Source: Globomyces pollinis-pini
Lineage: Eukaryota > Chytridiomycota > Chytridiomycetes > Rhizophydiales > Globomycetaceae
Length of the DNA: 64,000 nucleotides
NCBI GenBank assembly: GCA_025399215.1
Contig: MU621140.1
Location: 1,169 to 65,168 of the forward strand
Direction: 5' to 3'
In this document: positions 14,050 to 25,360 of the stretch, piece after piece
Layout: each line of letters begins with the position of its first letter
Numbering within the stretch: position 1 is the first letter of the stretch
Translations under genes and position numbers: made by a program
The notes under the pieces: generated by a model
The model's input: the letters and a program-made list of their open reading frames with translations, nothing else
Told to the model about the DNA's origin: nothing
Database searches by the model: none

Positions 14050-16497
14050 ATGGAAGGTGGTCAACAGTCGCCAAATGGCCCCCACCAACAGAATCCAATT
14101 AATAGACCCTTAAGTCCCATAAACAACAGAATGTATCAACTCTCTCAAGCATCAGCATCTTCTACTTCGCAATTAAATCAACCGCACAGTAATCCCTTTT
14201 ATAAGCATCCCTCTATGTCTCAATCAACCCCTTCACTTTCCGATAGAAGTTTATCCAAAAAGCTTTCAAAAAACTTTGGTGGGTTGTTCAAGTCGTTATC
14301 CAAACCATTTTTGAAGAAAAAGCAACGCTCTGAGGTAGTATATATAAAAAACTTACGCAATAGGAGGTAGACACATTTGTTTATATTTATTGTAGATTCG
14401 TGTTGAAGAAGAGGAACCAACTTCTTTGCACTTTGAGAACAATCATTCTTCATCAATTCAACCTCGAGTCTGGGATTCTTCGACCGTACAAAATTATTTA
14501 AATATTTAACTTAATAGGCAAATGAAATTAGAAATGAACTGTCTGTAAACGCCAGCAACCCCATTGATGAGCACGTTACTCACAATAATAGTGCTGAACT
14601 CTCACCAGTTGATGAAGAGGCCGTTAGAACAACTTCTGGAAACCTAAAACCATCAAATTCTACCCCAGAAATTGCAGTGTCCATCTCAGCAATTCCAGAA
14701 AAATCTTCGTCCTTGCCAATGACATCATCTGCTCTTGCGAATTTTGGGTTAGATCCTGTGGTTTTTGATTCTTCTTTTGATACATCATTCTTAGATGGGT
14801 TGTTAAAAGGATCAACAATGGTTGAATTGGATACTTTAGAACAACCCTCTAAAGTAGCAGATATTGCTGTGAAACCAGAAAATGAAATCCGTGTTAAGAA
14901 AATTCCTGAGGAGATATTACAAAGATCACCTACTTCTAGCGATTCACCAAGGCGTAATAGTTTTGACCAGTTTCATACTTTGCAATTAAAGAAATCAGAG
15001 ACATTTCCGGCAGCAATGAAAAGTTCATCGTTTTCGAACCATGCATCTCTTCCGAGGTTCTTGACTACTAATGCCTGGAGCACCCCAGAACCAGAGGAAG
15101 ATTTATTTGATATGAAGAAATGGTTACTTACATCACCTGAAAAGGATATACCCACTGAAAGTATTATGCCAATTAGCAATAACTTGGTTCGAAGAAAATC
15201 ACAGCAACGTGCAAAATCCTTTCAAGAAAGTCACATAGCTATTACTGCGAACTTAATAGAAGATCCAGACATGGAAGAAACCTCACGAATGGAGCTTATC
15301 GATGAATCTACAGTTATGGATGATGATATAGAACAGTACAAGAAGTTTTTGGAAAAGGATGATAGTGTGGATAAAGATGCCGACAATGATGAATTTGAAT
15401 CTGGTTTGGATCCAGATATCAACGATTTCAATTTCTCTGATGTCCTTCAACCAAGCAATAAAAGAGATGGTGTGCTGAGATTAACCAAAAAACCGGAATT
15501 TGACACTTCAAAGGAGACTCGTTCGTTGATGGATCCATCTCGTGCATCTTACCAACAAGTAGAAGCACAAGTTGGAAATCTATGGTCTGCAGTTGAAGAT
15601 CATATCGATATTAGTGATAAAGTTGATGATGTTATTACTAGTATTCAATCGGAAGAAAATGAACACATCCTAAAGCATGTTAAATCTCACGACCAACTGA
15701 AGAGAACAGAGCCCAGTAGTTTATCGTTGCCAGCGTTTCAAGACAAGAATGAAGAAGTTAATTTGGATACCAAATCAAATCTCACCATGTTGAAAAATGA
15801 AACATCCGTGACTATAAACAAACCTACCCCTACGGATCAACTCCAATGGACTCCAACTGAGCCATCACAAATGAAATCTACGAAAGGAAAAGATAAACAA
15901 AGCAAAGATAAACAAAAAAATGCTTGGGCTTGGATAAATAACCTGTTCAATAAGCAAAAGTCAAATCAAAAAGAGAAAGTAGAAGACGATTGGAATCCCT
16001 ACCCTCAGGAGGTGATTGACTTTATGAAATCTCGACTGGATCCTGAAAAAGAAAAGGTGATATATTCCATTTCACATATCAAACTTGCACAAACAGAGAG
16101 ACCGTTAGTTCAACAAGTTCAAATTACAAACTTGATGATGTATATTTTATCAGTACATTCCGCTGTTACTCTACATGGGCGTGGGCCACGAGTGAGACGT
16201 CGAAAGAAACAGAAAAGACGAAAGTCTAATCTGTACCCAGTTGATCAACATCCCAAAGTTAAGAAAAAGAAGGCAAGAAAACCAAAGTCGACCTCTGGTA
16301 GTGACTCTTCTGGTTCATCTGATTCTGATTCTGAAGAGGAAGAGGTTGAAGTACGGTCTCAATTTCCATCTCCAAAGCAACGGTCAAAGCCGTTGATCGA
16401 AGTTGAGTCAATAGTGGTAAGAAATGACCCAGGTGATGAAGATGACGATGATGATGATGATATTCCGTTGGGCATATTGACAAAAAAGAAACCTTAG
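14050..16497 (+). CDS. Zds1/Zds2-like regulator
   Basis: Large, mostly disordered Ser/Asn/Asp-rich protein, in three exons: 14050 to about 14335, about 14397-14490, and from about 14520. The last exon holds one open frame to 16497. The recognisable part is near the C-terminus (about 15920-16190): WAWINNLFNKQKS, then EKVIYSISHIKLAQTERPLV, QQVQITNLMMYILSVH. This matches the conserved Zds1 C-terminal module (PF08632), which in yeast binds PP2A-Cdc55 and promotes Cdc14 release at mitotic exit. Unlike yeast Zds proteins, the module is followed by a basic, nuclear-localisation-like RRRKKQKRRK segment, a Ser/Asp run and an acidic tail. The Zds assignment rests on the C-terminal module; the rest is low complexity. 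It lies next to BUB2, another mitotic-exit regulator. Confidence 0.75.
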
Positions 16498-16597
16498 CTA
16501 TAGCATGTTTTTAGATATTGAATTGTATAATATAGTATCTTCGATAGAAAAACTGATTTTTATTTTATGAGGTTAAATTAAAATATTCGGTTCCATT

Positions 16598-18055
16598 CTA
16601 CACGTCTTCCAGCTCTAGAATTGTGTCATAGACTGTTGCATCGTATGGATGACGGACCAACATATCATATATATCTTCTGGGCATTCTTCAACCAATTCA
16701 AGAACTTTTTTGATTGTATCAGTTGTATTCAGTATGGGCATATCTCGCAATAGCTTCATGGGACTAAATGTTAATAATTCTTACAATAACTTTGTGCTTT
16801 CGAGTAGACCATCGCGAATAAAATGAAGTTGTGCAATTATACTCAGAATATTCAAGTGAACTCCATAAGCCAAAAAGAAATCCCATAGCTTCAAGACTTG
16901 ATTTAATGGAGGAATGCAAGCAGAAAAAGTCATAACCCCTAGCGTCATTAATTTCAAAATTTACAAGGGAAAGCATATACGGTGGCCATGACTCCATGTT
17001 TTTTCAAATGTAAGAACAAAGGAAGGTCAAATTCATACAGGCATCTGTCCAAAAGCTTTTATGTTATCATTGAGTACAGTACCTTTATTCCACAATGCAC
17101 TCCATCTAGCGCTGGTTGAACATATAGTGGACAAGAATATTGTATGAATGATGAGAAAGAAAAGAATGCATCCAACTCTGGCATAACGTACAGAAATGGC
17201 GCTGCAAGAACATTCATTCCTTGGACATAAGTGAAGCTGACGTTGACTAATCTAGTTCTAGGTTGATCTATCAATAGTTCAATATATTTTCGACTCTTTA
17301 CCATTAGCCTTCCATACAAAAGCATTCAACAGTCTTTTGATCATTTCATTCGAAACCGTGTTTTGGAAAGATTTATCAGTTGTTAACGTTCTGTAGGATG
17401 AAATAAATCTCAAACTAACAACATACCGAAATACGTCATTTTCAATTTTATCGGCTACTGTTGAAGGCCCCCTTTGAATTGAAGAAATATATTCTTTTGC
17501 ATCAATTCGATAAATCCCCAACAATATCTTCCAGACTGAGTTTCTTAATGAGCCGCAAAACGTCTTGATTTAATATGGAATAAATTACTTTGTGATCCGG
17601 GATTCCAAATTGTAAGACTAATTGTCTGATACCCTTTAAGGCAATTCTTAATTCGCGATCATTGGCGTTCTAAAAAGTGAATGAAGTTATTTCTACTTTT
17701 GAGTTTAATAACTTTATAAATTCTTGAATGGAATCTGTGAAAGTTTGAATATCACTGCCTTGTTCATTGTTGGTTGGTTTTGTCTGCTTCTTAGTTGACG
17801 TCTCTTCGAATGATGCTGGCTTTTTGATAAGTTTTTTTGGGACGACTTTCCCAGGTATTTTTGGTCTAACTACCGTTGTTTTGGGGGTGATTGTCGTTGG
17901 TTTCCCACCATTAACTCTTGCAGGTTTTCCATTAATTTGGCTTGTTTCAATATCTGACCGAGTCTTTCTAGGAAGCAAGGAAGACTTGGCCCCTTTTGAT
18001 GCTAAGGATGAGTGTTTAGCTGCACTTTACCTAACGTGGTGTTTTGTTTAAGCAT
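16598..18055 (-). CDS. BUB2: Bub2/Cdc16-type TBC-domain GAP
   Basis: GTPase-activating protein of the spindle-position checkpoint (with Bfa1 on Tem1 in yeast; Cdc16 in fission yeast). Start at 18055: MLKQNTTL, then a 29-nt intron, then a basic, Pro/Lys/Thr-rich N-terminal extension of about 100 residues. The TBC domain follows. Splicing a 38-nt intron restores IENDVFRTLTTDKSF, so the arginine finger is present; YVQGMNVLAAPFLYV supplies the glutamine finger. AFFSFSSFIQYSCPLYVQPA and LDGVHCGIK are the signature that separates Bub2/Cdc16 from other TBC proteins. The end reads MKLLRDMPILNTTDTIKKVL to ILELEDV. The basic extension is longer than in yeast Bub2. The adjacent convergent gene is the Zds1-like one. 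Confidence 0.88.
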
Positions 18056-18274
18056 ACAAACGCGATCTAACTATTTTCACTATCGTATAATGACAATTCA
18101 TAGCCAATACATACAACTTCACATCCCAATAAAGTCTAACATTACAAAAGCTTTTTCCCATTGAAATTTTAAATTCGTTGCTTTAAATTGCTTGTGATTA
18201 AAATCGGTAAAACAGTTTGTTGTCCATCAAAATGACCAAAAAATTGAGGTTTCGAATTTGTTTCATTTCAAAGC

Positions 18275-20331
18275 ATGTCAGTGATTTCTCATAATGGGAA
18301 CGACGAATTTGAATTCGAGTTTGAATCCGATTCTGATGAAGACATTGTGATTTCAATGCTTTCAAATACTTTGGTAAGAAAAAACTTGAATTGATTGAAT
18401 AGAACGCTCCTGTAAAAAAGACCATTCCTGCTCCAGTAAGAACTTCTCCTGCACCGCCAAGAAGTTGGCTGACTGAAAGATTGCTCAGTGAGGACACTCA
18501 GGTGAACTTGAATGGTAGAAGACCTTCAAAAACAGACTTTTCAATGGATCAGACGAGACAGTTTTCACATTTCAATGCCCAAAGAAGTGCAAGTCCTGCT
18601 CTGGGCATTTCCACCAAGATTAATCCCAAAGAAACTCCCATTGGTGGCAGTAATCCAATTCCCATTCGATCCCCCCGATTTTCGACAAATAGTTTATTAC
18701 CTCCTCAAAAAGACTACGGATCCTTACCAAACGATCCGAATCCATTCCCTGCTGTCAATCAAGATAGTTTCCGCCCTGAGGTACCGATTAGGAGTAACAG
18801 TATGAGACCCACATATGGAATTCATAATCTGAACCGTTTGCAGGATCATCGACCATCTCTTGGAAACAATCAGCGCCGTCGGCCTTCTTTTTCGAGGCAA
18901 TACAATAATGTGCGAATTGATCGAAATAATTTTGAACCTCATTCCAATACCTCATCTCCACTTAGAGTATCAACTTCTGTAACAGATTATTCAAATGATT
19001 ATGGAAACAGAATATCAGCTAACGCATCAGAATCGGATGGAATTACTAAAACCAGACGCTCATCTAAGTTACATATTTTGTCTGATGATGAAGATGACGA
19101 TGTAAAATCGGGAATTTCGCAAACAGTATCGACAAACCTTCAAAGTCGTGGTTCTTATCAAGTTAGATTTGATACTCCACAACCCAGCTCATTGAATGGA
19201 TCTTTATATTCAAATTTAGATGCAATTGAAGAAGAGCCTAGTAATTCAGATGTTCGACGTTCCCGCACATGGCATGGAAGTGTTACTAGTCATATAGTTC
19301 CTTCCAGAAGTACGTCATTGATTGACATTCCAAACACATTGGATACCTGTGTGTACTCAGCCTACTTATACAAATCAAATCGATCAGGAAAATTTCAAAG
19401 AAGGTTATTCAATTGTTACTAAGAGATTAGGCTTGTTAGATTCGATGGTACTCTCTTTATATGCATGTCATCATCTAAAGACACAATCAGAACTAAACAA
19501 ACCATTTTGGACTTTGATTTGCTGGAGTCACCCCATCCAATGATCAGTAGCACCTTGAGTAGATATATTCGTGACTTTTATCCAGCTGGATCTGCGTTAA
19601 CGTCATTGGCCAACATGCTCATATCAAGTGGTTCAGACCATACACCAGATTTGAAGTCAAACAAATACTTTGTTCCAAAGGTAATAACTCGGTTCCTAAT
19701 TATATAGTGGATAGTTTCATCCGACTCTATTATAGAAGTTGAAACTAATGTCAACAAAAATCATCCAGAATCTGCAAGTTCAAGAACCTTCACCATAGTC
19801 ACTAAAACTGACCGCTATAAATTTCAAGCCTCAACATCACAAGAAGTTCAGCGTTGGAAATTTTTATTACAATCAAAACTGAAAATGAAGTCTTTAGTGT
19901 CAAACTACTCCGAAAATACTCTACTTGAATCCGATTCAGCACAGGTTTCCTTAAATCAACAGAATAGTTTGTATCAATTTATTAGAGTTCAGTTGCAATG
20001 GAAAAAGGCACTAATGGCAGTTTTAAGTAAGAATGAACGGGCTAGATTTAATATTACCACAATACAAATTGCCCCCGATGGTGTTCACATACTGTATGGG
20101 ACTGTTCGCTTTTACAAAGAAGAAGCACATACAGAAGGTAATACCAATCTAAATAAATTGCATATTTTGGGTGGGGATTCGGAATTGCCAAAAACCATTA
20201 CATCACCAGCAAAGAGTCGATTTTCAGTGGACAGATCGAAGCGACGTGGTTCTGGGTCTCATTTTATCGACGACCAGATTGCCGAGTTGGATAGAGAGAT
20301 TATTGCAACCAAACCGACCTCATTCTTTTAG
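18275..20331 (+). CDS. PH-domain protein with disordered N-terminus
   Basis: Start at 18275 gives an acidic N-terminus (EFEFEFESDSDED). A 29-nt intron follows, then about 280 residues rich in Ser, Pro, Arg and Asn with RRSS and SRSTS phosphorylation-like sites. A pleckstrin-homology domain begins near 19350: a 27-nt intron (about 19402-19428, unusual GTTATT donor) splices to GKFQRRLVRFDGTLFICMSS. The domain carries an insert of about 60 residues and ends with the typical C-terminal helix (YKFQASTSQEVQRWKFLLQS). A helical C-terminal region and a basic Ser-rich tail (KSRFSVDRSKRRGSGS) follow. It probably binds phosphoinositides at a membrane. No closer family was recognised. Confidence 0.75.
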
Positions 20332-20462
20332 AAAACTTGAAAGTACGTCTTTCAATTAGAAAACCATTATTGCAATTAATAATAAACACAATCATAGAAC
20401 TGAACAAAGGGTAAAGGGATAGTTAATTCACTACCATTTTTCTCCAGTTTTTTTAACGTGTG

Positions 20463-20990
20463 ATGCTCTTAAGGTCTACAAGTGCCATAGGAAGTTACTT
20501 TGAAAGAGTTGTTCTACATACAGTATCAACTCTAGGGATGAGGATGGAAAAGGTAGGTGGAATGGGGGACAAAGGAGTGGATTTGAGAGGATTCCTTGAA
20601 CTGGGGAGTAACCGATTTCCTATCATCATACAATGCAAACATGAAGCTAGAAAGACATCAACGAAATATATTCGCGAGCTAGAGGGAACATTGATGTTGG
20701 AGCAACCAGATACAATCGGAATACTGGCGACCAGATCTGCTTGGACATCAAATTCACTCACGCTATTTCATCACAGTAATTTACCATTAATGAATATTAT
20801 TGTTCAACCTACTGTTGAAGGGAGTGAACAATGGTTCATACAAAATTTGATGCTTAATAGCAAAATACAATCGCTTCACCCTCAGCTTGGAGTGGGGAAA
20901 TGCCTTATATCTGGTCAAGTTGGTTTGTTTTATAATGGAAGCGAAATCGATACAACAGTGGCAGATTTTCCAGATAATCCAATGTTATAG
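20463..20990 (+). CDS. RRG7: Rrg7-like mitochondrial protein, nuclease fold
   Basis: Single-exon protein of 175 residues matching the fungal Rrg7 family (required for respiratory growth 7, DUF2034). Visible features are GSYFERVVLHTVSTLGMRME, GGMGDKGVDLRG and FPIIIQCKH. D in GDKGVDLRG followed by QCK at a short distance is the core of the PD-(D/E)xK restriction-endonuclease fold (D..QxK), so catalytic-type residues are kept. A short N-terminus (MLLRSTSAIG) could be part of a mitochondrial targeting sequence, shorter than usual. In yeast the protein is mitochondrial and deletion impairs respiration; the biochemical activity is unknown. Its presence supports a fungal source. Confidence 0.8.
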   Translation: MLLRSTSAIGSYFERVVLHTVSTLGMRMEKVGGMGDKGVDLRGFLELGSNRFPIIIQCKHEARKTSTKYIRELEGTLMLEQPDTIGILATRSAWTSNSLTLFHHSNLPLMNIIVQPTVEGSEQWFIQNLMLNSKIQSLHPQLGVGKCLISGQVGLFYNGSEIDTTVADFPDNPML

Positions 20991-21509
20991 ATGTAATATA
21001 CTAATGCAACCATACAACACATGTATTAATCGTTTAGATAAGCAAATACTCTCTATACATTATTATGATTAAATGTATCACTATAGTCTGTGTTGTTTGT
21101 GGTACAACTTTCCAAATCAATTTGGTTCCTTTTTTCTTTCTCTTTGCTATCATTACTGTAAATTCAGGGTTCGTTCTTGATGTTAATTAAAGATGCCAAT
21201 GGAGAAACATCAACTATTTGATTTGAATTGAGGACAAGGCTAAATCTCTATTTGAATCAAATGCTTGTTGTTTCATCAAACAAGGTTACTGAGAGTTGCG
21301 TCAAAATTCAATGAATTAATCAAGTATCCAAACTGTGATTGTTTGAAGCAGTTAATTTCCAATGCCCACGTTTATCTTTTATATTGATAAGACTAAGCAT
21401 ATTTCAATGAATTTATGGATGAAAATAAGAAGCCAGAGAATAAGTGGAATTATATATGGAGTTTTGTATTGAGTTGTATCAGATCAGAATCGAATTCAAT
21501 ATTTTCCCA
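20991..21509. other. Intergenic, no feature seen
   Basis: About 520 bases upstream of the HAD phosphatase gene. Very A/T-rich with no coherent frame, and only short repeats of TTCAATGAATT type. It presumably holds the RRG7 terminator and the HAD gene promoter. Confidence 0.45.
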
Positions 21510-22372
21510 ATGAATTCAACTGTGACTCATGTTATATTCGATATGGATGGGTAAGCTGTATCGATTGATTAAAAAACCAGACTATTGATTGTAACGATCT
21601 GCAAATAATTAAAATTTAGGATACCGAATCTGTTTATACAATTGTCACCACTAGAATTTTAAAGCGTTTTTCAAAAGAATTCAATTGGAATGTTAAAGTT
21701 AATTTAATGGGGAAAAACGAACGAGAGGTACTGAATGTGCTACGAATTCATTGATGTCTTTTAGGCTACAGAATGTTTAATTCAAATGATGGACATTCCA
21801 TTAACTGTTGATGAATACCTAAAAATAGAGAGTATTGAACTGGTATCACAACATAATCATTCATGGCCAGGAGAAATTGTTTCTAGCGTGTAAACCATTA
21901 CCAGGAGTGTATAAATTAGTATCCCATTTGAAGAAACACGAAATTCCAATTGCTGTTGCTACGTGAATAGTTTAAACATTAACAGTTTTGTAGTTCATCA
22001 ACCAAGAGAGCGTTTGACTTGAAAACAACGAACAATTCGGAATTATTTGAAATGTTTGATGGGAAGGTAATTTGTGGAGATCATCCTTCCATAAAACGAG
22101 GAAAACCTTCACCAGATATATTTCTTGAAGCTGCCAAACTGATAGGAAATCATCAACCAGAAAACTGTTTGGTGTTTGAAGATTCTCGATCAGGAGTAGA
22201 AGCGGGATTGAACGCCAAAATGCAAGTGATTTGGGTCCCAGATAGTAGATTGCCTCTAGATGATCATATGAAAACTCAATGCAGTAAAGTTCTAAAAACA
22301 TTAGAAGACTTTAATCCTATATTATATGGACTACCACCTTTTGATGATTTGGATCATGATGACTCTTACTAG
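21510..22372 (+). CDS. HAD phosphatase, pseudouridine-5'-phosphatase type
   Basis: Haloacid-dehalogenase hydrolase closest in memory to animal PUDP/HDHD1, which dephosphorylates pseudouridine 5'-phosphate. Motif I is rebuilt across a 10-nt microexon: HVIFDMDG (exon 1), LLI (microexon 21581-21590), DTESVY (exon 3). The flanking introns are 21551-21580 (30 nt) and 21591-21619 (29 nt). Motif II is [15 protein letters not shown], and motifs III/IV are [13 protein letters not shown] and [20 protein letters not shown]. The first motif I Asp (FDMDG) and the Lys are present. The C-terminus ([16 protein letters not shown]) also fits PUDP. Yeast DOG/GPP sugar phosphatases are related, so substrate is inferred. 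Confidence 0.85.
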
Positions 22373-22792
22373 AAACATTTAGTAATGTATCATTAATAGA
22401 TTTAACAATTGTTTAACCCTCTCATTTCTTTCTGAACGATGTATTATTACTTAAGTACTTTTATAAACTCACTTTTTCTTTATACAATCATCTGACTTGA
22501 GTAGTAAATCAAAATTGATTCTCAGAACTAGAATAAATAAATCAATAAATGAAATGGTTTATATCAAAAACATATCTAATGACCACGTCATATTGTACAA
22601 AATCTGATGTGTTAACCACAAAATAACAAACCAAAGTCAGATTTTTCAGTCCGTTATAATCACAACTGCAGCTTATCAAGTACCGGAATATGGTATCTAA
22701 AAAAGTTAATAAATCCTATGTTAGAAATTTCAAATCAAGAACTTAAACCAATTGGGACATGTTGAAATGGGGAAAATCAAGCAATGAATGAT
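22373..22792. other. Convergent intergenic region
   Basis: 420 bases between two genes that converge. A/T-rich, with AATAAATAAATCAATAAATG near 22531 offering poly(A)-signal-like sequence. No gene seen. Confidence 0.45.
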
Positions 22793-24055
22793 TCAGCGTC
22801 TTTGTGATGCAAAGTAAGTGCGAATGTCTCGGGCAGCATTTGTAGAAGCAAGGCGGTTCAATTTCACACTAACCGAGGCTTTGAGAACTTTCTTTGATTT
22901 CTTGAAAATGAATTGGTAAATATGGTTACATTATTAAGCATCTCCCTCATCTGCATTTTCCTCTTTGTTTGATTTCCTTGCGTTATATACACTACCATAG
23001 CTTGTAATTGTGTGCATTTAGTCATGGTAGGAATTATCCATGTTTTGGAAACTGTATCTTCTGTATTAGCAATTCGACCTTCCTTACCAGTTTTCACTTT
23101 GACGTGCTTTGCCACTACTTGGCGATTTCTTTTTGAAGAGTAATCATAAGTGGTGTTGAAGTACATACTAATAGCTTTTGATGCACTATTGAAAGCCATC
23201 CTCTTTTGTTTTCTTTTGGAAGAGCCGTCGGGTACTGTTTGCTTGACTGAATTCAAACAGGTCGATGAACTGGGTAACTCCATGATACCCACAGGACTAA
23301 AATTATCGTACTTGACATTCTCTTTCATAGGTAAGTCTATTTTGTGCAAATGGTGAACTCTCTGAATTCCAGAAATATTTAACTGAACAAATCGTTCACA
23401 AAGCTCATCAACAGTGATATTAGTTTCTAATCGTTTAAATACAGGTTGTGGAGATATAATTGGTGACACGACAGAAGATTTAGATTTAATTTCCGATGAA
23501 AGTTCTCCATTTACTTCCAACAATCGAAGATTGGGATAGAAGTTTTTGTAAGTTGCTCTGGGGCGAGTTGTCTTTGGAGAAATGGTTGGTGTGCGTAATG
23601 TATGAGGGATCTTCCAAATATCCCCAAAACTTGTTTGAATAAAACCATTGCTTGGCGGATTTATAACTGGTTCAGAATGCGGATGGAACGCGAACATCAA
23701 TTTATTGGTCCCTAAAGAATGAAAGAATCACTTAAATACCTTCAGTTAAAGTAGTAAAAAACTGAACAGCTTGAATTAAACTAATACTAGGGTTTACAAT
23801 ATCTTGATTGAATCGACTGTATCTTAAAACGATCTCAAAGAGAGTTTGATACTGATAACTTTGGTTCATCAATAGTGCAGCTTGTTGAATTGTCATAAAA
23901 CTTCCCGGATTTCTACACGCTTCAAGTGCAGCGTTTGTGTTCAAAAACCACTGTTGAAACTGAGTCTTTGCCTTTTCATAATATTGACGGTATTTTAGAT
24001 ACTTGAATGTTTGAGAATCCACTATTTCTCGTAGTTGTCGACGTTTGATTACCAT
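22793..24055 (-). CDS. Unidentified basic protein
   Basis: Not recognised. Three exons: MVIKRRQLREIV to FFTTLTEG (from 24055), then after a 28-nt intron TNKLMFAFHPHSEPV onwards, then after a 29-nt intron (about 22904-22932) KSKKVLKASVSVKLNRLAST to RTYFASQRR and a stop at 22793. The last splice replaces a frame that would end at 22864 and gives a more normal basic tail. The first 110 residues look helical (aromatic and Gln-rich, YRQYYEKAKTQFQQWF). The middle is Ser/Pro-rich and probably disordered, and the C-terminal third is strongly basic with Lys/Arg clusters (SSKRKQKRMAF, YSSKRNRQVVAKHVKVK). A nuclear or nucleic-acid-binding role would fit the charge, but no function is claimed. Confidence 0.7.
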
Positions 24056-24674
24056 TTGTTTTGTTGTTGATTTGCACTAGTTTTTATACATTGTCGGAGT
24101 TTCACCAGCAAAAGTGGAAGATTAAACAAGCATTGAACAATAACGATCTGTGAACTTTAGTGATTTCACATGTATTGACCAATTTATCTGGTACATATTG
24201 GATGTATTAATTGGTATTTTCAATTCCAAGACAATTTATTTATTATACCATTTTTATCTCAATTATGTTCAACTCATTTGAAATGAGTATCGACTGATAT
24301 AATCTTTAGTCTTTTTAAAGTAGTGATTTAAGCACCAAGATTGAAAGAGGAAATCTTTCATCAAAAGCCCAAGAATATTCAGTCAAATACCATCATTTTC
24401 GATTGTTTACAATGATGAATTCGATACATGTTTTGAATCATGATGGCTTTGCGGCGTATATTGGAAATCGCGTCCACATTCATTGTGAGGATGGTAAAAC
24501 AATGGACCAAAAAATTAATCAAGAGTGCTTGGACATCATCATGTATTATATTGCTTACATACGTTAATTCAACTACAGATGAGGTAGATTGGGTCTCGGT
24601 TTGACGAAGCCATCATTTAGAGCCAAGGAAGCCCACTAGTATTTAAAGAACGACACACTTTGTTTTAACTCAAC
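24056..24674. other. Intergenic; possible short ORF only
   Basis: About 620 bases upstream of the secreted-protein gene. A 43-codon frame from about 24412 (MMNSIHVLNHDGFAAYIGNR...) has reasonable composition and could be a fragment of a gene or a short exon, but no partner exon was found. A TATTTAAAG box at about 24639 lies some 35 bp before the next start codon and could act as its TATA-like element. Confidence 0.35.
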
Positions 24675-25088
24675 ATGAAATTAAGTGCCCTTTTTTTGAT
24701 TCCGTTGGTTTTCTCTATGGAACTCCCTGTGTGCGATGTTGTAGCTGAACAAGCTGCCGTTAAAGCTAATAATTCTGGCGCTTTCCTCAAGAGCGTTGCT
24801 GGTTGCCAGAGTTTTCTATTCACAAATGATTTAAAAGAAGTCTGTTATGGAGTTGGTGCATTGAAAGCTTATATTGCAAATGATTTGCAAGCGTTTAAAA
24901 ATTCCACCATTGGATGTAAAGACTGTGATCCTTGTCCATTCAAATCCAGACCATTCTTTGGGTATGCGGCCCCACTTGGACTTGTATGTAAAGTAGCACT
25001 GGCAGAGCAGGCCATAAGAAACAAAGATCCAGTTTCGTTCAGTAAATTCATGGCAGGCTGTGGAGATAGATTACCGTTTTCACTCTAA
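24675..25088 (+). CDS. Small secreted three-repeat cysteine protein
   Basis: A 137-residue, intron-free protein with a signal peptide (MKLSALFLIPLVFSM) and a mature part with eight Cys. Three repeats each start and end with Cys and span exactly 25 residues: C20-C44, C57-C81 and C105-C129. They share the pattern C-x-V-(A/G)-x-x-x-A-x(n)-F-x-K/N-x-x-x-G-C; repeats 1 and 3 are closest (CDVVAEQAA...KSVAGC and CKVALAEQA...KFMAGC). A Cys-rich linker (CKDCDPC) lies between repeats 2 and 3. Helices pinned by C-x23-C disulfides are likely. No family was recognised. Small cysteine-rich secreted proteins of fungi are often effectors, cell-wall or surface proteins, but nothing here shows which. Confidence 0.8.
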   Translation: MKLSALFLIPLVFSMELPVCDVVAEQAAVKANNSGAFLKSVAGCQSFLFTNDLKEVCYGVGALKAYIANDLQAFKNSTIGCKDCDPCPFKSRPFFGYAAPLGLVCKVALAEQAIRNKDPVSFSKFMAGCGDRLPFSL

Positions 25089-25320
25089 GTTTCTCTTTAA
25101 TAAAATATTGTATGTTATCGTATTATTTTCATTTTCATTTAATTGTATTGTATTTACAAACAAAAACATAAGGATTTTTAACGAGAGACGAGGGATTTTT
25201 AATGATAGACACGGAACCCAGGTCTTTGTAAGATTCTATACTCAAAAGAGATTACGAATGGTATTGAAATTCAATATGCAGAGTGGTAACTTTCTTACGT
25301 CAGCATAAATTGCTGATGGA

Positions 25321-25344
25321 TCTTGATGAAAATTTTCATCAAGA
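25321..25344. repeat. Perfect 24-bp palindrome upstream of PGDH
   Basis: The 12-base arm TCTTGATGAAAA is followed directly by its exact reverse complement. It lies 16 bases before the preferred PGDH start codon (25361). It could be a dimeric factor site or an RNA hairpin in the 5' leader. If translation began at the in-frame ATG at 25316 it would be coding instead. Confidence 0.6.
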
Positions 25345-25360
25345 TAAAAATCAAATCAGA

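Noticed and set aside
17767..18051. Plus-strand ORF rich in Val/Phe/Gly
   Set aside because: Antisense shadow of the basic Pro/Thr/Lys-rich N-terminus of BUB2.
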